DNA of 64,000 nt, taken from positions 124,001 to 188,000 of the forward strand of contig JAWUZG010001057.1 in the NCBI GenBank assembly GCA_036785705.1. Direction: 5' to 3'. The first letter of the stretch is position 1; every line of letters starts with the position of its first letter. A program made the translations under genes and the position numbers. Shown here piece after piece: positions 41,745 to 54,106 of the stretch. Under the pieces are notes generated by a model, which was not told where the DNA came from, searched no databases, and was given only the letters and a program-made list of their open reading frames with translations. Source of the DNA: Acanthornis magna (Eukaryota; Chordata; Aves; Passeriformes; Acanthizidae).

Positions 41745-41985
41745 TTCCTCAGTCCTGCCCCAGCAGCACCAGCAGCACCCCCAAACCGTGTCCCCCAGGG
41801 CCACATCCAGGGACAGTGACACCACAGCTTCCCTGGGCAATGCATCCCAAGGCTTGACCACTCTGCTCCAGGCTCCATCCTGAACCTCCCCTGGAGCCAT
41901 TTGGGGCCATTTCCTCTCCTCCTTTCCCTTGGGACACAGCAGCAGAGCCCGACCCACCCTCAGTGCCCCTCCTGTCAGATACTCC
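41745..41985 (-). mobile_element. CR1 LINE, diverged D-like
   Basis: CCAAACCGTGTCCCCCAGGG, CTTCCCTGGGCAATGCATCC and CATTTCCTCTCCTCCTTTCC match CR1 3' UTR sequence in reverse. The 3' tail is missing. Confidence 0.7.
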
Positions 41986-41995
41986 AAGGACATTT

Positions 41996-42206
41996 CTCAG
42001 CAGGAATTTCTCCATGGAAAGGGTGCTCAGGCCTTGGCAGGGCTGCCCAGGGAGCTTTGCAGTGCCCATCCCTGCAGGTGTCCCAGCAAGGCCTGGCCGT
42101 GGCACTCAGTGCTCTGGGCTGGGGACAAGGTGGGCATGGGGCACAGCTTGGCCTCCATGGGCTGGGAGGGCTTTTCCAGCCCCAGGGATCCTGGGATTCT
42201 GTGAAA
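41996..42206 (+). mobile_element. CR1 LINE, group C
   Basis: The copy runs from AGGAATTTCTCCATGGAAAG to CCCAGGGATCCTGGGATTC and is close to the young group C copies. It lies back-to-back with the older copy at 41745-41985. Confidence 0.9.
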
Positions 42207-42431
42207 TTAAAGACACTTAAAGGAGTGCCAAAGGTGAAACACCAGGAGATGGGAAGCTGCAGCCAACATCTTGCCAGTTTATTTCTTTCGCAGTGTTTTT
42301 TTCCCCTCTCCTTTTCCTCAGCCTGTCTTCCTAGTGCTTTTCCTGGCCGATCCAGCTCGTGTTTGGGTGTATGGAAAAGGCAGGAAAACCTCCAGTGGCT
42401 CTCCATTATTTCTAACCCTTACCTAGCATGG

Positions 42432-42562
42432 GATGGGCTGGATGGGGCCAGGCTGGACATTGGGCTTGGAGCAGCCTGGGACAGTGGGAGGTGTCCGTGC
42501 CATGGCTGGGGTGGCACTGGATGGGCTTTGGTCCCTTCCCATCCAAAGCATCCCCAGATTCT
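42432..42562 (+). mobile_element. CR1 LINE, group A, short
   Basis: GGGGCCAGGCTGGACATTGG to CCATCCAAAGCATCCCCAG. The tail is degraded. Confidence 0.85.
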
Positions 42563-44769
42563 CTCCTTGGTGTCCCATTTGGGATGGGCTGGGCACACCT
42601 GGAGCCAGAGCTGATGGATCCTGGGACACGGAATGGCTGGAGCTGCAATCTGGGGGACAATCAACTCCATCCCACGTGTCCATTATTGTACAGGAATGGC
42701 AAATTCCGCCTTCCCCAGCTCGAGCTGTCTGCGTGCAGGTGTTGTGCTGAGGGTGATGGGAATTCCTGCAGATTTGGGGCTCCGATCAGTTCCTGCAGCT
42801 CAGAGGGATTAAAATGGGACAGAAACAGAAAGGGAAGAGCTGAAATGAAAGAAGTTTGAAGAAACCAAAAAAAAAAAAAAGGTTGCCTTTAGGGAGCTCT
42901 GTCCTTCCTCCAGGGAGTTTCCCAAGGAGATAATCTTTGAGATGCTGGAACAAGGTATTTAAATCCCTGTTTCAAGAAAGGAAATGGAAGAAGAAAGTAA
43001 AGAGACAGCAAAAGGAAAAGGGGCCTTTTTTCTGTCAAAACACAATCTACCTCTTACTTTGGGGAAAAAAAAAACCTTGCTCTATTTTATTGATAATTAT
43101 TTCTTCAGCAAATGGGGTTTTAATTCCAATGGATTTTTCTGCTGAGAAGCCAACACTTGGCCTTGGAAAGTCTTTTTCTTCTGGGATGATGGTGTTTATA
43201 TTTATATCTATAAATGAGTTGAGTTTGGAATTATTTTTAGTGGGATTTGTTCCTATTTTTAGTGTTTTTAATGGGATCTGTGTCCTTGGCTGTAGAGACC
43301 AATGACCCAACCCCAAAAAAGCATCAGAGAGAGCTCCCTGCAGTGCCACTCCCAGGGCAGTGTCACTGTCACCTCAGCCCAGGACAAGCTCCTGCAGTAC
43401 TTCCAGGGATTCCAGGAAGTTTGTGGGGTTTTCAGTGCCAGGTGTGTGGGGTTCAGAGTCGGCACTGCAGACCTGTGAGGGTAACACGAGGGCCAGGCCA
43501 AAAATGAAACCCCATTTCACGATCTGAGCAGGGGCAGTTTAATCCTTGGGGTGCGAGGTTTGTCATTCCACTGCAGATTAGGAGCCTTTGCCATTGAAAA
43601 CTCCACATTGGGGACTAATTTATTGATTTTTTTTTTTTTTATCTTTTGGGCTTGCAAAGTGTATTTTCATATGAAAAGATGATGTTGGGGTTTCAGGTGT
43701 TTGCTCATACTGAGGCACTTCTTGCCTGAGGGGGGAAAAATTGGGTAAAGGGAATTTTTGCTATATGGAAAAGTGAGTTTTGAATTGGTTTGAATTCAGC
43801 TCCAGAGAGCCAGGACAAAGCTGGGCAGGATGGTTTTCTCCTGCTTTTGTTTGCACTTCACTGCCAGGACAGTTCTGATGCTCTGGATGAGGTGAGGAGC
43901 GGGGGCTGCTCCTGACGGTTGGAAAAAAGATTTTTTTGTGCTCAGCAAGGTTTGCTTTCCACCCTGTGAATCCCAGATTTATCCATCTTATTACAACAAA
44001 GTAATTCACTGTGAAATTTGTGAAATTATTCCCCGTTTTTACCCTCTCTGAGCACCTCTCGCTCTCAGTGCCTGTGTCCCCCCGGACCCGAAGGGATGTG
44101 GGGACACCCCGAGCCCCGGGAGCCCCTCCAGCCACAACCCCACACTCCCTGGCCTTCTGCAGGGCATTCCCACAACGCTGCGAATATCCACACATGGGCA
44201 GCATTGTCCCTACGAAGGATTAGCCTTTTCATTGGATGCCTCAGCCCTTTCAGGAGCGTTTCTCTCGGAGCTGCCGGGGCCTTCCATCGCCTCCTTTGGG
44301 ACTCGCTCCCTCCGCGGCTCCGCGCCCTTCCCAGCTCCTGGTGCTGCCCCATGAAGTCTCCATTCAGGTACAGCCGTGCTGAGGACGCCTTGTTCCAGCT
44401 CAGACGCGGTTTGTGAGCCCGTGGCACACTCGGATTTTCCAACTGGCACCGAGGAGAAAGAGGCGCTTGTTTGTGGCGGCTCCGAGGGGGGACAGGGAGC
44501 AGGGCCCGCTGCAGGTGCTGCCCCATCAGTAAAATGTTGTTGGAAGAAAAGCTTGCAGGTGCTGGAAAACGCTTCCTGGGCCCGGAGCGAGCTCCAGAGG
44601 CTGCCAAGGGCAGACAGAACCGCTCTGTTGCCTTAAGAGTGCATAAAAAAAGATGTTTCAATGCTGTCGTCGGATCTGGGTGCTTTGCCACGGAGGACAA
44701 AAAGTCTCCTGTAAAATTGGATTTAAATAGTCCTATCTCACTTGTGCTCTGGGGGAGCAGATTCCATTG

Positions 44770-45120
44770 TGCCGGTGTCCCCTCTGCAGTATGATATCAT
44801 AGCTTCAGAGGAAGCCTTTATTCCGAGGTCACATTAGTTTGTCCTGGGGATGCAATCATTTTTTGTGTCACGGACAATGTTTTACTGTGGAGATATGGGC
44901 CAGATGGCTCAGCCACTTGCAGTCCAGAGTGAAACAGGCTCTTTATTGTGGCTGAATAAACAGAACCTATTGTCCCCCGCTCGTGAAACTCTTGTGGCCA
45001 CGGCCGGGCGAAGATGAAGTATGAAATTTTCACGGCTGAGGGAAGAATATGTAAAACAACAAGCAAAAGGGGTGTGGGCTTCCAAAACATTTCCTCATTG
45101 TCCCTTCTGTTTTTCCCCTT
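44770..45120. promoter_or_regulatory. Candidate conserved non-coding element
   Basis: Repeat-free, near-balanced sequence with motifs such as TGATATCATAG, GGACAATGTTTTACTGTGG, TTTATTGTGGCTGAATAAA and AACCTATTGTC. ATTGT/ACAAT cores of the SOX type recur. No ORF of interest. Conservation is not testable here. Confidence 0.3.
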
Positions 45121-45682
45121 GGTAAAGATGAGGTATTTCCATGCCCTGCCGCTGTCTGGGGTTGTTTCCACGCTCACTCGGGTCCCTCTCGTCCCCTGCA
45201 GCTCCCACCCCTCCTGCCCCACGGCTCGGGAGCAGCATCCCAGCATTTCCTGCCGCAGGGCCCTGGCCAGGTGTGCTGCCTGCACAGGTAGATCTTTGCC
45301 AAGTCCGTGGCTCATTATTTATTGTTTTACAGCCCTGAGAGCTCCCCCTTGGCCAGGGCTCTCCCGCGGGCTGGGAGCACACGGAGCGATGGTGAGAGAG
45401 TGGAGAAAAAGGAATTTTCCTCCACACCGAAGAGACAAGTTCCCTTTTCCCCCCATTCTTCCCCCCAGGCCTGGCGTAGCAGCCCAGAGGGTTTTTTCCC
45501 TAAAGAAAATGCACATTTTCCTTTCAAACTCCCCCCATCCAGAGTTTCCTCCGCGGCAATGTCAGAAGTGTTCCTTTCCTCCCTCTAATTGCAACCCAAG
45601 CCAACCTTGACTGGCAAGGAGAAAGTCCCTGACAGGTTTGGGCTGAGTCCAGACCTTCTCAGAGAGTCTGTCAGGCACTGTT

Positions 45683-45707
45683 TGACAGCATGCAAATGTA
45701 TGCAAAT
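45683..45707 (+). promoter_or_regulatory. MEIS/PBX-type site beside two octamers
   Basis: TGACAG (45683-45688) is followed by ATGCAAAT at 45690-45697 and again at 45700-45707. These match a TALE homeodomain core and two POU octamers ten bases apart, about one helical turn. Confidence 0.4.
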
Positions 45708-46663
45708 GAGGGGACACTGGCCGAGCACCTGCGGAAAGTGTCCATCCCTTCTCCCTCTCCGCTCTACCTCCTCCACACGTGGGCCTTTGGAATGCTGCTC
45801 CAGCTCCGTGTGCCAGAGGATTCTGCGGCCGTCAGCACAACGCGGGGCTGGGCAGAGCCGCGCTCTTTGTCCTGCCGGGCGGCGCAGCCCCTGTGGAAGG
45901 GCCGCTGCCAGGAACGGGGCCATGGCTCCCGTCCAGCCCTTGTGAATCCTCCTTTCTGTCTGCTCGGACCTTTCCTGCCGCAGCCCGAGCCTTTTGGGGT
46001 TGCCCGTGTCAAGGAAGGCCTTCTGTTCGCCGGGCAGCGAGGCTCGGTCCCGGCAGCAGCTGCGGAGGGATGCGCACGGAACCTGCGGCAATTCCGCGCC
46101 GGGAGGAGGGAGGAGGGAGCAGGGAGAGGCACCTTGAATCAGGCAGAATGGCCAGAGAGGAACCCCGGCCGCCGAGGGTCTCCGCTGTGTCCCCTCGGAG
46201 CAGCCCCTGGAAAGCTGGAGGGCTCCGTGCGCGCAGGGTTTGGGTTTTCCTGCCCTGAGGCTGCCCAGGGGCGAGGAGAGGGACGGAGGTGTTTGGAGAG
46301 CTCCTTCAACAGAGAAAGGCTGCGAATCCAGGGAGGTTTGGCACCTGAGCTCAGACCTTGCAGGGAAAAGCAGCCGGGCTGGGAGAAGGTGCTGGCTGGG
46401 TCCCACACCCCACACCGACCTCCGGCCAAAATCAGGGGTGAAGCCTTCCCCGTCCCCTGTGGCAGCTCCAGTTTCATACAGCTGAACATCCCAATGCTCC
46501 GAGGGTCACACGGAGACACAGGACATAGCACATGGCTTCCAGCCAGCTCCCAGCCTCCAGACACAGCTTCCAGCCAGCTCCCTGGGGGCTGGATCCCAAC
46601 CGGAGCCACCTGGGAGTGCCGGCAGGGCAGCAGGTGCCATTCCCTGAGCCACAGCCTCAGCCA

Positions 46664-46775
46664 CAGAATCACAGAATCACAGAATCACAGAATCATAGAA
46701 TCACGGAATCATGGAATCATGGAATCATGGAATCACAGAATCACAGAATCACGGAATCACAGAATCACAGAATCA
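46664..46775 (-). repeat. 8-bp CR1 tail (AATCACAG/AATCATGG)n
   Basis: About 13 tandem octamers, the longest such tail here, directly joined to the CR1 3' end at 46776. Confidence 0.95.
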
Positions 46776-46995
46776 TGGAATATCCTGAGCTGGAAGGGAC
46801 CCACAGGACCATCCAGTCCCACCCCTGTCCCTGCCCAGACCCCAACAATGCCAGCCTGGGCATCCCTGGCAGCGCTGTCCAAAGGCTCCTGGAGCTCTGG
46901 CAGCCTCGGGGCCGTGCCCATTCCCTGGGGAGCCTGGGCAGTGCCCAGCACCCTCTGGGGAAGAGCCTTTCCCTGATCTCCAGCTGTGCCAGTGG
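46776..46995 (-). mobile_element. CR1 LINE, group B
   Basis: TGGAATATCCTGAGCTGG then the group B body to GAGCCTTTCCCTGATCTCCA, where it is truncated. Confidence 0.9.
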
Positions 46996-49094
46996 AGGCA
47001 GATCCTCGCTTTGGTCCATCTCTCCCACCTGGAGAAGCCAGCTCATGCTGGATGTCAAACCCAGCCTGGAAACCATGGGGTAAAATGTCAGGAAAGCTTT
47101 CAGAGCGTGAGGCAGCACATGGACACCGCAGCCAGGTGTGATGCTGAGCTCTGAGGGTCAGAACTGCCTTTGGACTGCCAAAAGATGGGAAACATCCCTT
47201 AGACTTGAGATACTGGCGGTCTGGGGAATGCAGGGGCTCCTGCTGGCAGCCAAGTGGGTGTGAAGGGGGTGGAAGTCGTTCCTGGGGCTTTTTCCGTGTC
47301 TGGGATGGGTAAGAGCCAGGCTGTTGTGCAGGGATGGGGATGCACAGTTTGCAGAGCTCTCCTGGCACCATTTTTGTCACCCACCCCTGGAACAGCTCCC
47401 CCAGAGGGACCTGCTCCAACTCCCCCCGGTCCGTATGGAAATGAGCCCCCGCTTTCTCCGGAGAGAGAAAACCAGCGCTGCTCCGTCCCGGCTTTTTTGT
47501 TTCATTTTTTCCTTCCCACTTTGGAGCCCAAGGTAGCTGCATTTAGCAGCTTTATGTCCTTTCTTTGCTGCTGCTGCAGGGTTGTGGTCACTCAGGCAGC
47601 AGTAACTTTGAAAAAATGACCCGTCTACACCCAAACAATAACAGAATCCCCCTTTTTATGTTGGCAACGCCCAGCGCTTTCTCTGCCCTTCGGGACTCCC
47701 CACGTAGACGCAACTGTTTGCCCAGCCCTCTTCTGAACAACTTAATTAAGCAAAAGAAAAAGTGTCACTTTCTGCCGGGCTCACAAAAACAGAGCTGTGG
47801 GGGTAAGGAGGGGACGCGGCACCAGCCCCGCATTCCTCGGAGGGCTCGGAAGGGACCCTCGGAAGGGCCGCTGCGGTGACTCCGCTTTGTCCTGTCGCGA
47901 CAGGAGCAGGGCTGAGCCTGGCCCAGGTGCCAGGAGGGGCTGGTGGCACCCTGTGCCAGTTCCTGGCGGAGCCAGGCAGGGATCAAGCAGTTTTCCAAGC
48001 TGTAGGGTAAAGGGAGCAGCTTTTTCCCTCCTGGGGACCAAACCGCTTGTCCTCCTGCCCGGGGCAGCTCCGGAGGCTCCCCCATTTCCCTCTGTCCACA
48101 CTGGGAGCCTGCGGGGAATATGTGGAGCACGTGCGCGTGTGGCAATGGCAAAACCTCCCTCCGAAACGCCGAACTGCCACAGGGAACAAGGTTTATCTCC
48201 TTTCCTTCAGGGAGCGGATGAGCTCTGGGAGCACCTCAGCCTCCCCTTCCAGGCTGCCCGGGCTGCTCCGTGCGGCTCCAGCTGCTCCCTGTCCAAGGAA
48301 AGGGATGAGGCTCTCACCATGAGTGCCTCAAGGGCCTGGGCTTTCAGGGCTTTTTTATTTAACGATGGGGAGAAGTTGCTCTTAACCAAGCAGGGGAGGC
48401 TGGAGCAGAGCTGTCTGGCTGAGTTATGCTCTCCCCTTCTGCCTTTATCTCCATTAAAGGAGCATAAATTCATTTTGGGCTCCAGTTCTGCAGAGGTCAG
48501 GGGCTGCTGGGGCTGAGCTCAGCCCCAAATCAATGGCCCGGCTGTTCACCCTGCACACATGGGGGGCTGTGAGGGACCAGGGCTTGAAGGGTCCTTTCAG
48601 ATAAAAAAGATAAAAAATAGTGTTTTCCCTATTCTCTCCCATCCCAGCCACTGCTTCCTTTAGTTATCCCTGGCAGGCAGGAGCCTGTGCACTTCAGAAA
48701 TCCTACAGTCATCAAACCAGCCCCTCAATTTTTTAAATAATGAAAATTAACAAAGCAAGCCAGTTCTCCAAGCCCTTAAATGCTTTACTGTATTTTCCTG
48801 GGTTCTCCCAGTCCTGATAAACCCTCTCAGTTAAGAATAAAGGAAGCCAGGGAGCACAAGTTCCATCCCCAAGCAGTGTGATCTCTTGGGACGAAGGTGT
48901 GATATTCCCTGTGGAATTCCAAGGTGGGAGCAAGCACAGCAAGTTTTGGGGGGTGCTGGGCAGCACCAGCAGAGCCCTAAAATGCCATCCTTGGTATCTC
49001 CAGATTTCCAAAACACTCCACACTGGCAGGGCCCACACATGTGCGAACACAGGGGTGTGCAAACACCCACCCAAACACGGAGAACACCTGGAAG
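46996..49094. other. Unique DNA, no recognised gene
   Basis: Overlapping frames on both strands have no recognisable domain. Composition is moderately GC-rich near 47800-48200. No mobile element is seen. Confidence 0.45.
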
Positions 49095-49310
49095 GAGCAA
49101 TTTCTCCATGGAAAAGGTGCTCAGGCCTTGGCAGGGCTGCCCAGGGAGCTTTGCAGTGCCCATCCCTGCAGGTGTCCCAGCAAGGCCTGGCCGTGGCACT
49201 CAGTGCTCTGCGCTGGGGACAAGGTGGGCATGGGGCACAGCTTGGCCTCCATGGGCTGGGAGGGCTTTTCCAACCCCAGGGATCCTGGGATTTTGGGGTT
49301 CTGGGATACA
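49095..49310 (+). mobile_element. CR1 LINE, group C
   Basis: GGAGCAATTTCTCCATGG to CCCAGGGATCCTGGGATTTT. Shares GCTCTGCGCTGGGGACAAGG with 18856-19073, where other group C copies have CTGGGCTGG. Confidence 0.9.
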
Positions 49311-50591
49311 AACACCCCCAAACACAGACAGGGAGCGGCCAATGCCGATGTCCCTGCAGTGCCTGGGATGCAGCAGCAGCCCCTGGCAGCCACCACCGAC
49401 TTTGGGGTGCAATCGATGGTAACTTTACCCCATTCCACAGCCACGAGGGGCTTTTCCCAGCACAGCAGCTGAGCCTGTGTCCCATGGGAGGCAGAGGAGC
49501 CGCAGGGTGAGCTGTGCTGGATTTCAGGGTGTCCTGAGCTCCTCTGGTCACCAGCATCGCTGTGAGATGACAGAGCTCCAACCTCAAAGGGTGAAGGAGG
49601 GAGAAACCTCCTCCTGCAGCCTCCTCCTGCTTCATTCTCCCGGCACAGGGGTACGGGAGCGGCTCTTTATTGTGATTAATATCTGGGAAGCTTCTTAACA
49701 AGGCTTAGCTTGATAGGTGGCTCTTGTTGGAGGAAATTTATGGCCTGGTACTTCCTCAGTGAGACTTCCCACGTTGAATTGTTGAACATTACTGACCCTG
49801 CTGCCCAACACGAGGGGGTGGGGATTTACACAGATGTCTGGTAACTGTGGAAGGTGCAAAAATCCAGAAGAACAACCTGCATTACATCCATTGGAAGCGG
49901 CTGGTGAACAGAGGTCAGGGGGAGGCCCGCGCCAGCGTGTGAGCCGCAGTGTTTTGGTGCAGTTTGTTTTTTGATTAGTGCAGTTCATGACCGGGCCATC
50001 CCACCTGAATAACAATCAGCGCGATTCACGGCGGGCCGGGAGAGGGCAGGGCCGCCCGCCGCGCCGCCCATATGGAGCCAGCCCTGGGAAGAGCCGAACC
50101 TTCCCAAACCCAGATGGTTCGGCTTGACGGCTCTGGCACGGCCCCAGCAATAACCTCTGCCGATATGAAATCATCAAGATCCTGACCCCCCTCCCCTCCT
50201 CCCGCTCCCCCCCGACTGTACTTATGGAAACAAAGCCATATGGGAACGGCGCTCGCGGACAGCCATGGGATGGCATCGGCTGATGAGCGCTGCTGTCATT
50301 AAAACAGCCTCTGCACACGCTTCCATTTTTCCCCTTTCATTTTTCCCTTGCCCTGGGTTTTTCCTTTTTATCTGGCGCTGTCTTTGCCCCATGCAGACGA
50401 GGGAGCAGATGGAAGGGCGAGGATGTGCCACCGGCAGCGGGAGGAGGTGAGGAGGTGACCCTGTTTGGATTTTGGGAACAGGGAGCTGCTGCCCGGACCC
50501 GTCAGAGCAGCTCTTTGTGCTGCTTGAGGGGAGAACTCTCCACCTGCAATGACAGTTCCAGTCCCCGTGGACAGGATTAATTTCTCAGGGT
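49311..50591. other. Unique DNA including a regulatory-looking block
   Basis: No gene is supported. The block 49690-50330 is repeat-free and motif-rich and is given separately. Confidence 0.45.
49690..50330. promoter_or_regulatory. Candidate conserved regulatory block
   Basis: Mixed AT- and GC-rich repeat-free DNA. CCATATGG occurs twice, near 50068-50075 and 50237-50244, each containing the E-box CATATG. Nearby are GAATAACAATCAGCGCG (SOX-like core) and CTGTCATTAAAACAGCC. No ORF of interest. Confidence 0.3.
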
Positions 50592-50733
50592 AATCCCAGG
50601 ATCCCTGGGGCTGGAAAAGCCCTCCCAGCCCATGGAGGCCAAGCTGTGCCCCATGCCCACCTTGTCCCCAGCCCAGAGCACTGAGTGCCACGGCCAGGCC
50701 TTGCTGGGACACCTGCAGGGATGGGCACTCCAC
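50592..50733 (-). mobile_element. CR1 LINE, group C, short
   Basis: AATCCCAGGATCCCTGGGG to CAGGGATGGGCACTCCACC. Truncated earlier than the other copies. Confidence 0.9.
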
Positions 50734-52961
50734 CACCATGAGAGAATTACAACAACCAGCAGCTGGAAGGGCCAGAGTGACCCCTTAGAAATAAATAAAA
50801 TGAAGTCCTGGCCAGCGGCAGTCACTGAGCATTCACTGGTTTTGGGTGGGATGCATTTGGGAGTGTTGGGTGCTCAGGGTGGGAGGGCAGGAGCTCTGCT
50901 GAGTTGTCCAAGGTTTTTGAGGGAGCCTGGGGCCAGGATTTGGTTTGCTGCCAGCAGCCAGGACTCCCTGTGGTGGAGGGGACAGACAGGAGCCTTTGGA
51001 CCATCTGGTTCTAGAAAGACACCGGGCAAAGGTTGGACTCGGTGCCCTTGGAGGTCTTTTCTGCCTTTATTGCCTCTGGTGTTTGATTTTACACCTCGGA
51101 GCAGGAGGCCTGGGCTGACTGAACCAGGAAAGGGAGCTTGGAGCCCAGGGTTCACGTGAGGAATGGGAGAGGAGGAGGAGGAGGAAGCTCTGCTGAGGAA
51201 CCCCAGCCTGAAGAGCCCCAGCTCTGCCTCCTCCATCCTCCCAAAGGAGGGCACTGATTCCTCCCTGCTGCTCCCTTGGTGCCCTGGGCATGAAAATCCA
51301 GGCTCGGGATATTAAGAGCGAAGCTGAGCACTGGGCATTCCTGTGACTGCCGCTGTCCTTCAGGGTAAAATATAACAGAGAATTGGTATTTAGTGTATTA
51401 CTACTTTTAAAGTAATTCCTCCCCTCAAAACAATTGAATCCCTAATCCCAAGTTTCCAAATAGACAAGATGAGAGCTGCTAGGAGGAATCATTTACACAA
51501 ATAGCTTGTACAGGGTCCTTTGAACACTGTGCTCTAAATCTTTTGAGTCTCATGAGTATTCATAGTGGTTTTCAAATAATTTGAAAGCGATTTCTTAATG
51601 AAGGCTAAAATATCCCTTTTAAACTTCTAAGTGATGTTGTTTTTCTTTGATCACCTCTATACATCCCATATTCCCGTGCCCTTCTCTCTGCTGCATATTC
51701 ATGTCCCTGGGATAATTTCAAGGCATGTTTGACAGTGATAAATAAAACTCATCCATCATAGAGCACAACCTCTGGGGAAAATGAAATATCCGCGGTTCCA
51801 GCACCGTTTCTCTCTGCGTGATTATGAACCTGATCCAGAGCTGCTCGAACCCCTGGCAATATTTAAAGAGCTGGAAGAATATTTATTCCTGGTTAAAAAG
51901 GAAGAAAACTCCATATGAGTTCTTTTTGGCAGTTCCAGCCCTGGGACACGGCCAAACCTTTCTCCACCTTGCTGACAGCCACTGGGATTTCTCCCAGGTG
52001 TGCCCTGGCTACAGCTCCAGGAGAGGAGGGATGGAGGATCAGGGCTGTGCTCTGACTCACCTGGGAAAGGTGGGAAGTTTATTTGCCTGTGGGATATAAA
52101 TATAATATTTTTGGATATTTTTCAGCAGTGTGAAGCCATTCCAGCTCAGGACTCTGTGGCTGGAAGAGGCTCCAGGAGATCGCCGTGCTCATCCCCAGGG
52201 TGTGCTGCTCCTCACAAATGGAAATGTCAGCCTGTTCAGCACCAGCCCTCCCTGTCCTACGTGTGACAATGGTCCCAGCGCTCCCGGGAGCTCTCTGATG
52301 TGGCAGAGCAGCACTGGACTTCAGGGAGAGGAGCGAAGGAGAAGGGAACCTGCACCAGGAGCACACCAGGAGAAGGGCACCGTGATTCGCTGCAGCTCCA
52401 CTTCTCCTGCACAGGTTGGTCCCTCTGAAGTTGGGGACTTTGGGAGGGAATTCTGTGCCAGCCTCAGCACAGGCTCTTGTGTGGCGCTGGGCCCTGCCTG
52501 GCTGCTCCGTGGGGTTTGCAGTCAGGGTTTGGGGAGGAGGGAGGCACCACTTTGGGACAGGGAAGGTTTTAGGGGCCTGATTTCCCAAAACACCCCCAGC
52601 AACCCACGGCACCAGCAGAAGGCGGCCCTGAAATCAAGCTGGTGACTTGGTGATGAGATGCTTTTGTGTTGGATGGAGGGTGTTGCCCATCCTCACATCC
52701 CAGCCTGGATGGACCAAAGGAAGGTGAGAGCTTTGTGTGGCACGAGCTGGAGCAAAGCCAAACCTTGAGCCAGGAGGGGAACTGGGTGGGATTTATCTCA
52801 TCTCCTTCAGGGCTCCTGTGTCCCCTCATCCGTTCTAGGTCAGGTGCAGGGAAGAGTGGCTGCATTCGCACCTCCTGTAGGTGCCAGAATGGGATGGCAC
52901 AGCTGGTTTGGCTCAGGCACCTCATTTTGGGATGGTGAAATCAGATGTGGTGAGTATAGAA
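50734..52961. other. Unique non-coding DNA
   Basis: No gene is supported. The part 51360-51830 is AT-rich and repeat-free (for example TTGAGTCTCATGAGTATTC). The rest is moderately GC-rich. Frames on both strands have no recognisable domain. Confidence 0.45.
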
Positions 52962-53116
52962 CCGTCAGGTGCGATGGGCACAGAACCCTCAGTGTGGTGG
53001 GCACAGAATATTCAGGTGCGATGGGCACACAGAACCCTCAGGTGTGATGGGCACAGAATATTCAGGTGTGATTGGGCACAGAGCCCTCAGGTGTGATGGG
53101 CACACAGAACCCTCAC
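52962..53116. repeat. Minisatellite, about 24-bp unit
   Basis: Six units of CAGGTGTGATGGGCACAGAA followed by CCCT or TATT. Units alternate between the two endings. Confidence 0.9.
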
Positions 53117-53149
53117 CATTGGCTGGGGGGAAGATGCTGTGCGGGAGGG

Positions 53150-53475
53150 GAGCCCTGTGGGTGCCCAGGGCAGTGCCAGGCAGTGCTGAGGGGCTGGGGT
53201 GAGATCCTGTGGGTGCCCAGGGCAGCACTGCGGGGCTGGGGTGAGATCCTGTGGGTGCCCAGGGCAGAGCCAGGCAGGACTGAGGGGCTGGGCTGGGATC
53301 CTGTGGGTGCCCGGGCAGTGCTGCAGGGCCAGGCTGGGATCTTATGGGTGCCCAGGGCAGTGCTGTGGGGCCGGGCTGGGATGCAGGGCGGGCTCGACAC
53401 TGCCGGGCAGAGCCGTGCAGCACTGAGGACCCGGGGTGGGATGCTGTGGGTGCCCAGGGCAGCGCTCCGGGGCCG
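53150..53475. repeat. Minisatellite, about 45-55-bp unit
   Basis: About seven degenerate units with GATCCTGTGGGTGCCCAGGG followed by CAG-rich sequence and GGGGCTGGGNTG. It fills the gap between the arrays on either side. Confidence 0.85.
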
Positions 53476-53524
53476 GGCTGGGATGCAGGGAGGGCTCGGC
53501 ACCGCCGGGCAGAGCCGTGCAGCA

Positions 53525-54106
53525 CCGAACGGAGGGCAGGTAGTGAGTGGCACGGCAAACGGAGGGCAGGTAGTGGCACAGCAAACGGAGGGCAGGTAGT
53601 GAGTGGCACAGCAAACGGAGGGCAGGTAGTGAGTGGCAGAGCAAACGGAGGGCAGGTAGTGAGTGGCACAGCAAACGGAGGGCAGGTAGTGAGTGGCACG
53701 GCAAACGGAGGGCAGGTAGTGAGTGGCACAGCAAACGGAGGGCAGGTAGTGAGTGGCAGAGCAAACGGAGGGCAGGTAGTGAGTGGCACAGCAAACGGAG
53801 GGCAGGTAGTGGCACAGCAAACGGAGGGCAGGTAGTGAGTGGCACAGCAAACGGAGGGCAGGTAGTGGCAGAGCAAACGGAGGGCAGGTAGTGAGTGGCA
53901 GAGCAAACGGAGGGCAGGTAGTGAGTGGCACAGCAAACGGAGGGCAGGTAGTGAGTGGCACAGCAAACGGAGGGCAGGTAGTGGCACAGCAAACGGAGGG
54001 CAGGTAGTGGCAGAGCAAACGGAGGGCAGGTAGTGAGTGGCACAGCAAACGGAGGGCGGGTAGTGAGTGGCACAGCAAACGGAGGGCAGGTAGTGAGTGG
54101 CACAGC
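53525..54106. repeat. Minisatellite, 30-bp and 26-bp units
   Basis: About 20 units of CAGCAAACGGAGGGCAGGTA followed by GTGAGTGGCA (30 bp) or GTGGCA (26 bp, lacking GTGA). Variants CACGGC and CAGAGC occur. On the minus strand the unit encodes a leucine- and proline-rich ten-residue repeat in stop-free frames; no coding role is supported. Confidence 0.95.

Larger units (their letters stand above)
42563..46663. other. Unique DNA, no recognised gene
   Basis: Four kilobases with almost no mobile-element sequence. Open frames on both strands (for example 44065-44700 minus, 45585-46415 minus, 45690 plus) have no recognisable domain. Poly-A/T runs lie near 42868 and 43630. The stretch 44770-45120 and the motifs at 45683-45707 look regulatory. 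Low repeat content in a repeat-rich window suggests constraint. Confidence 0.45.
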
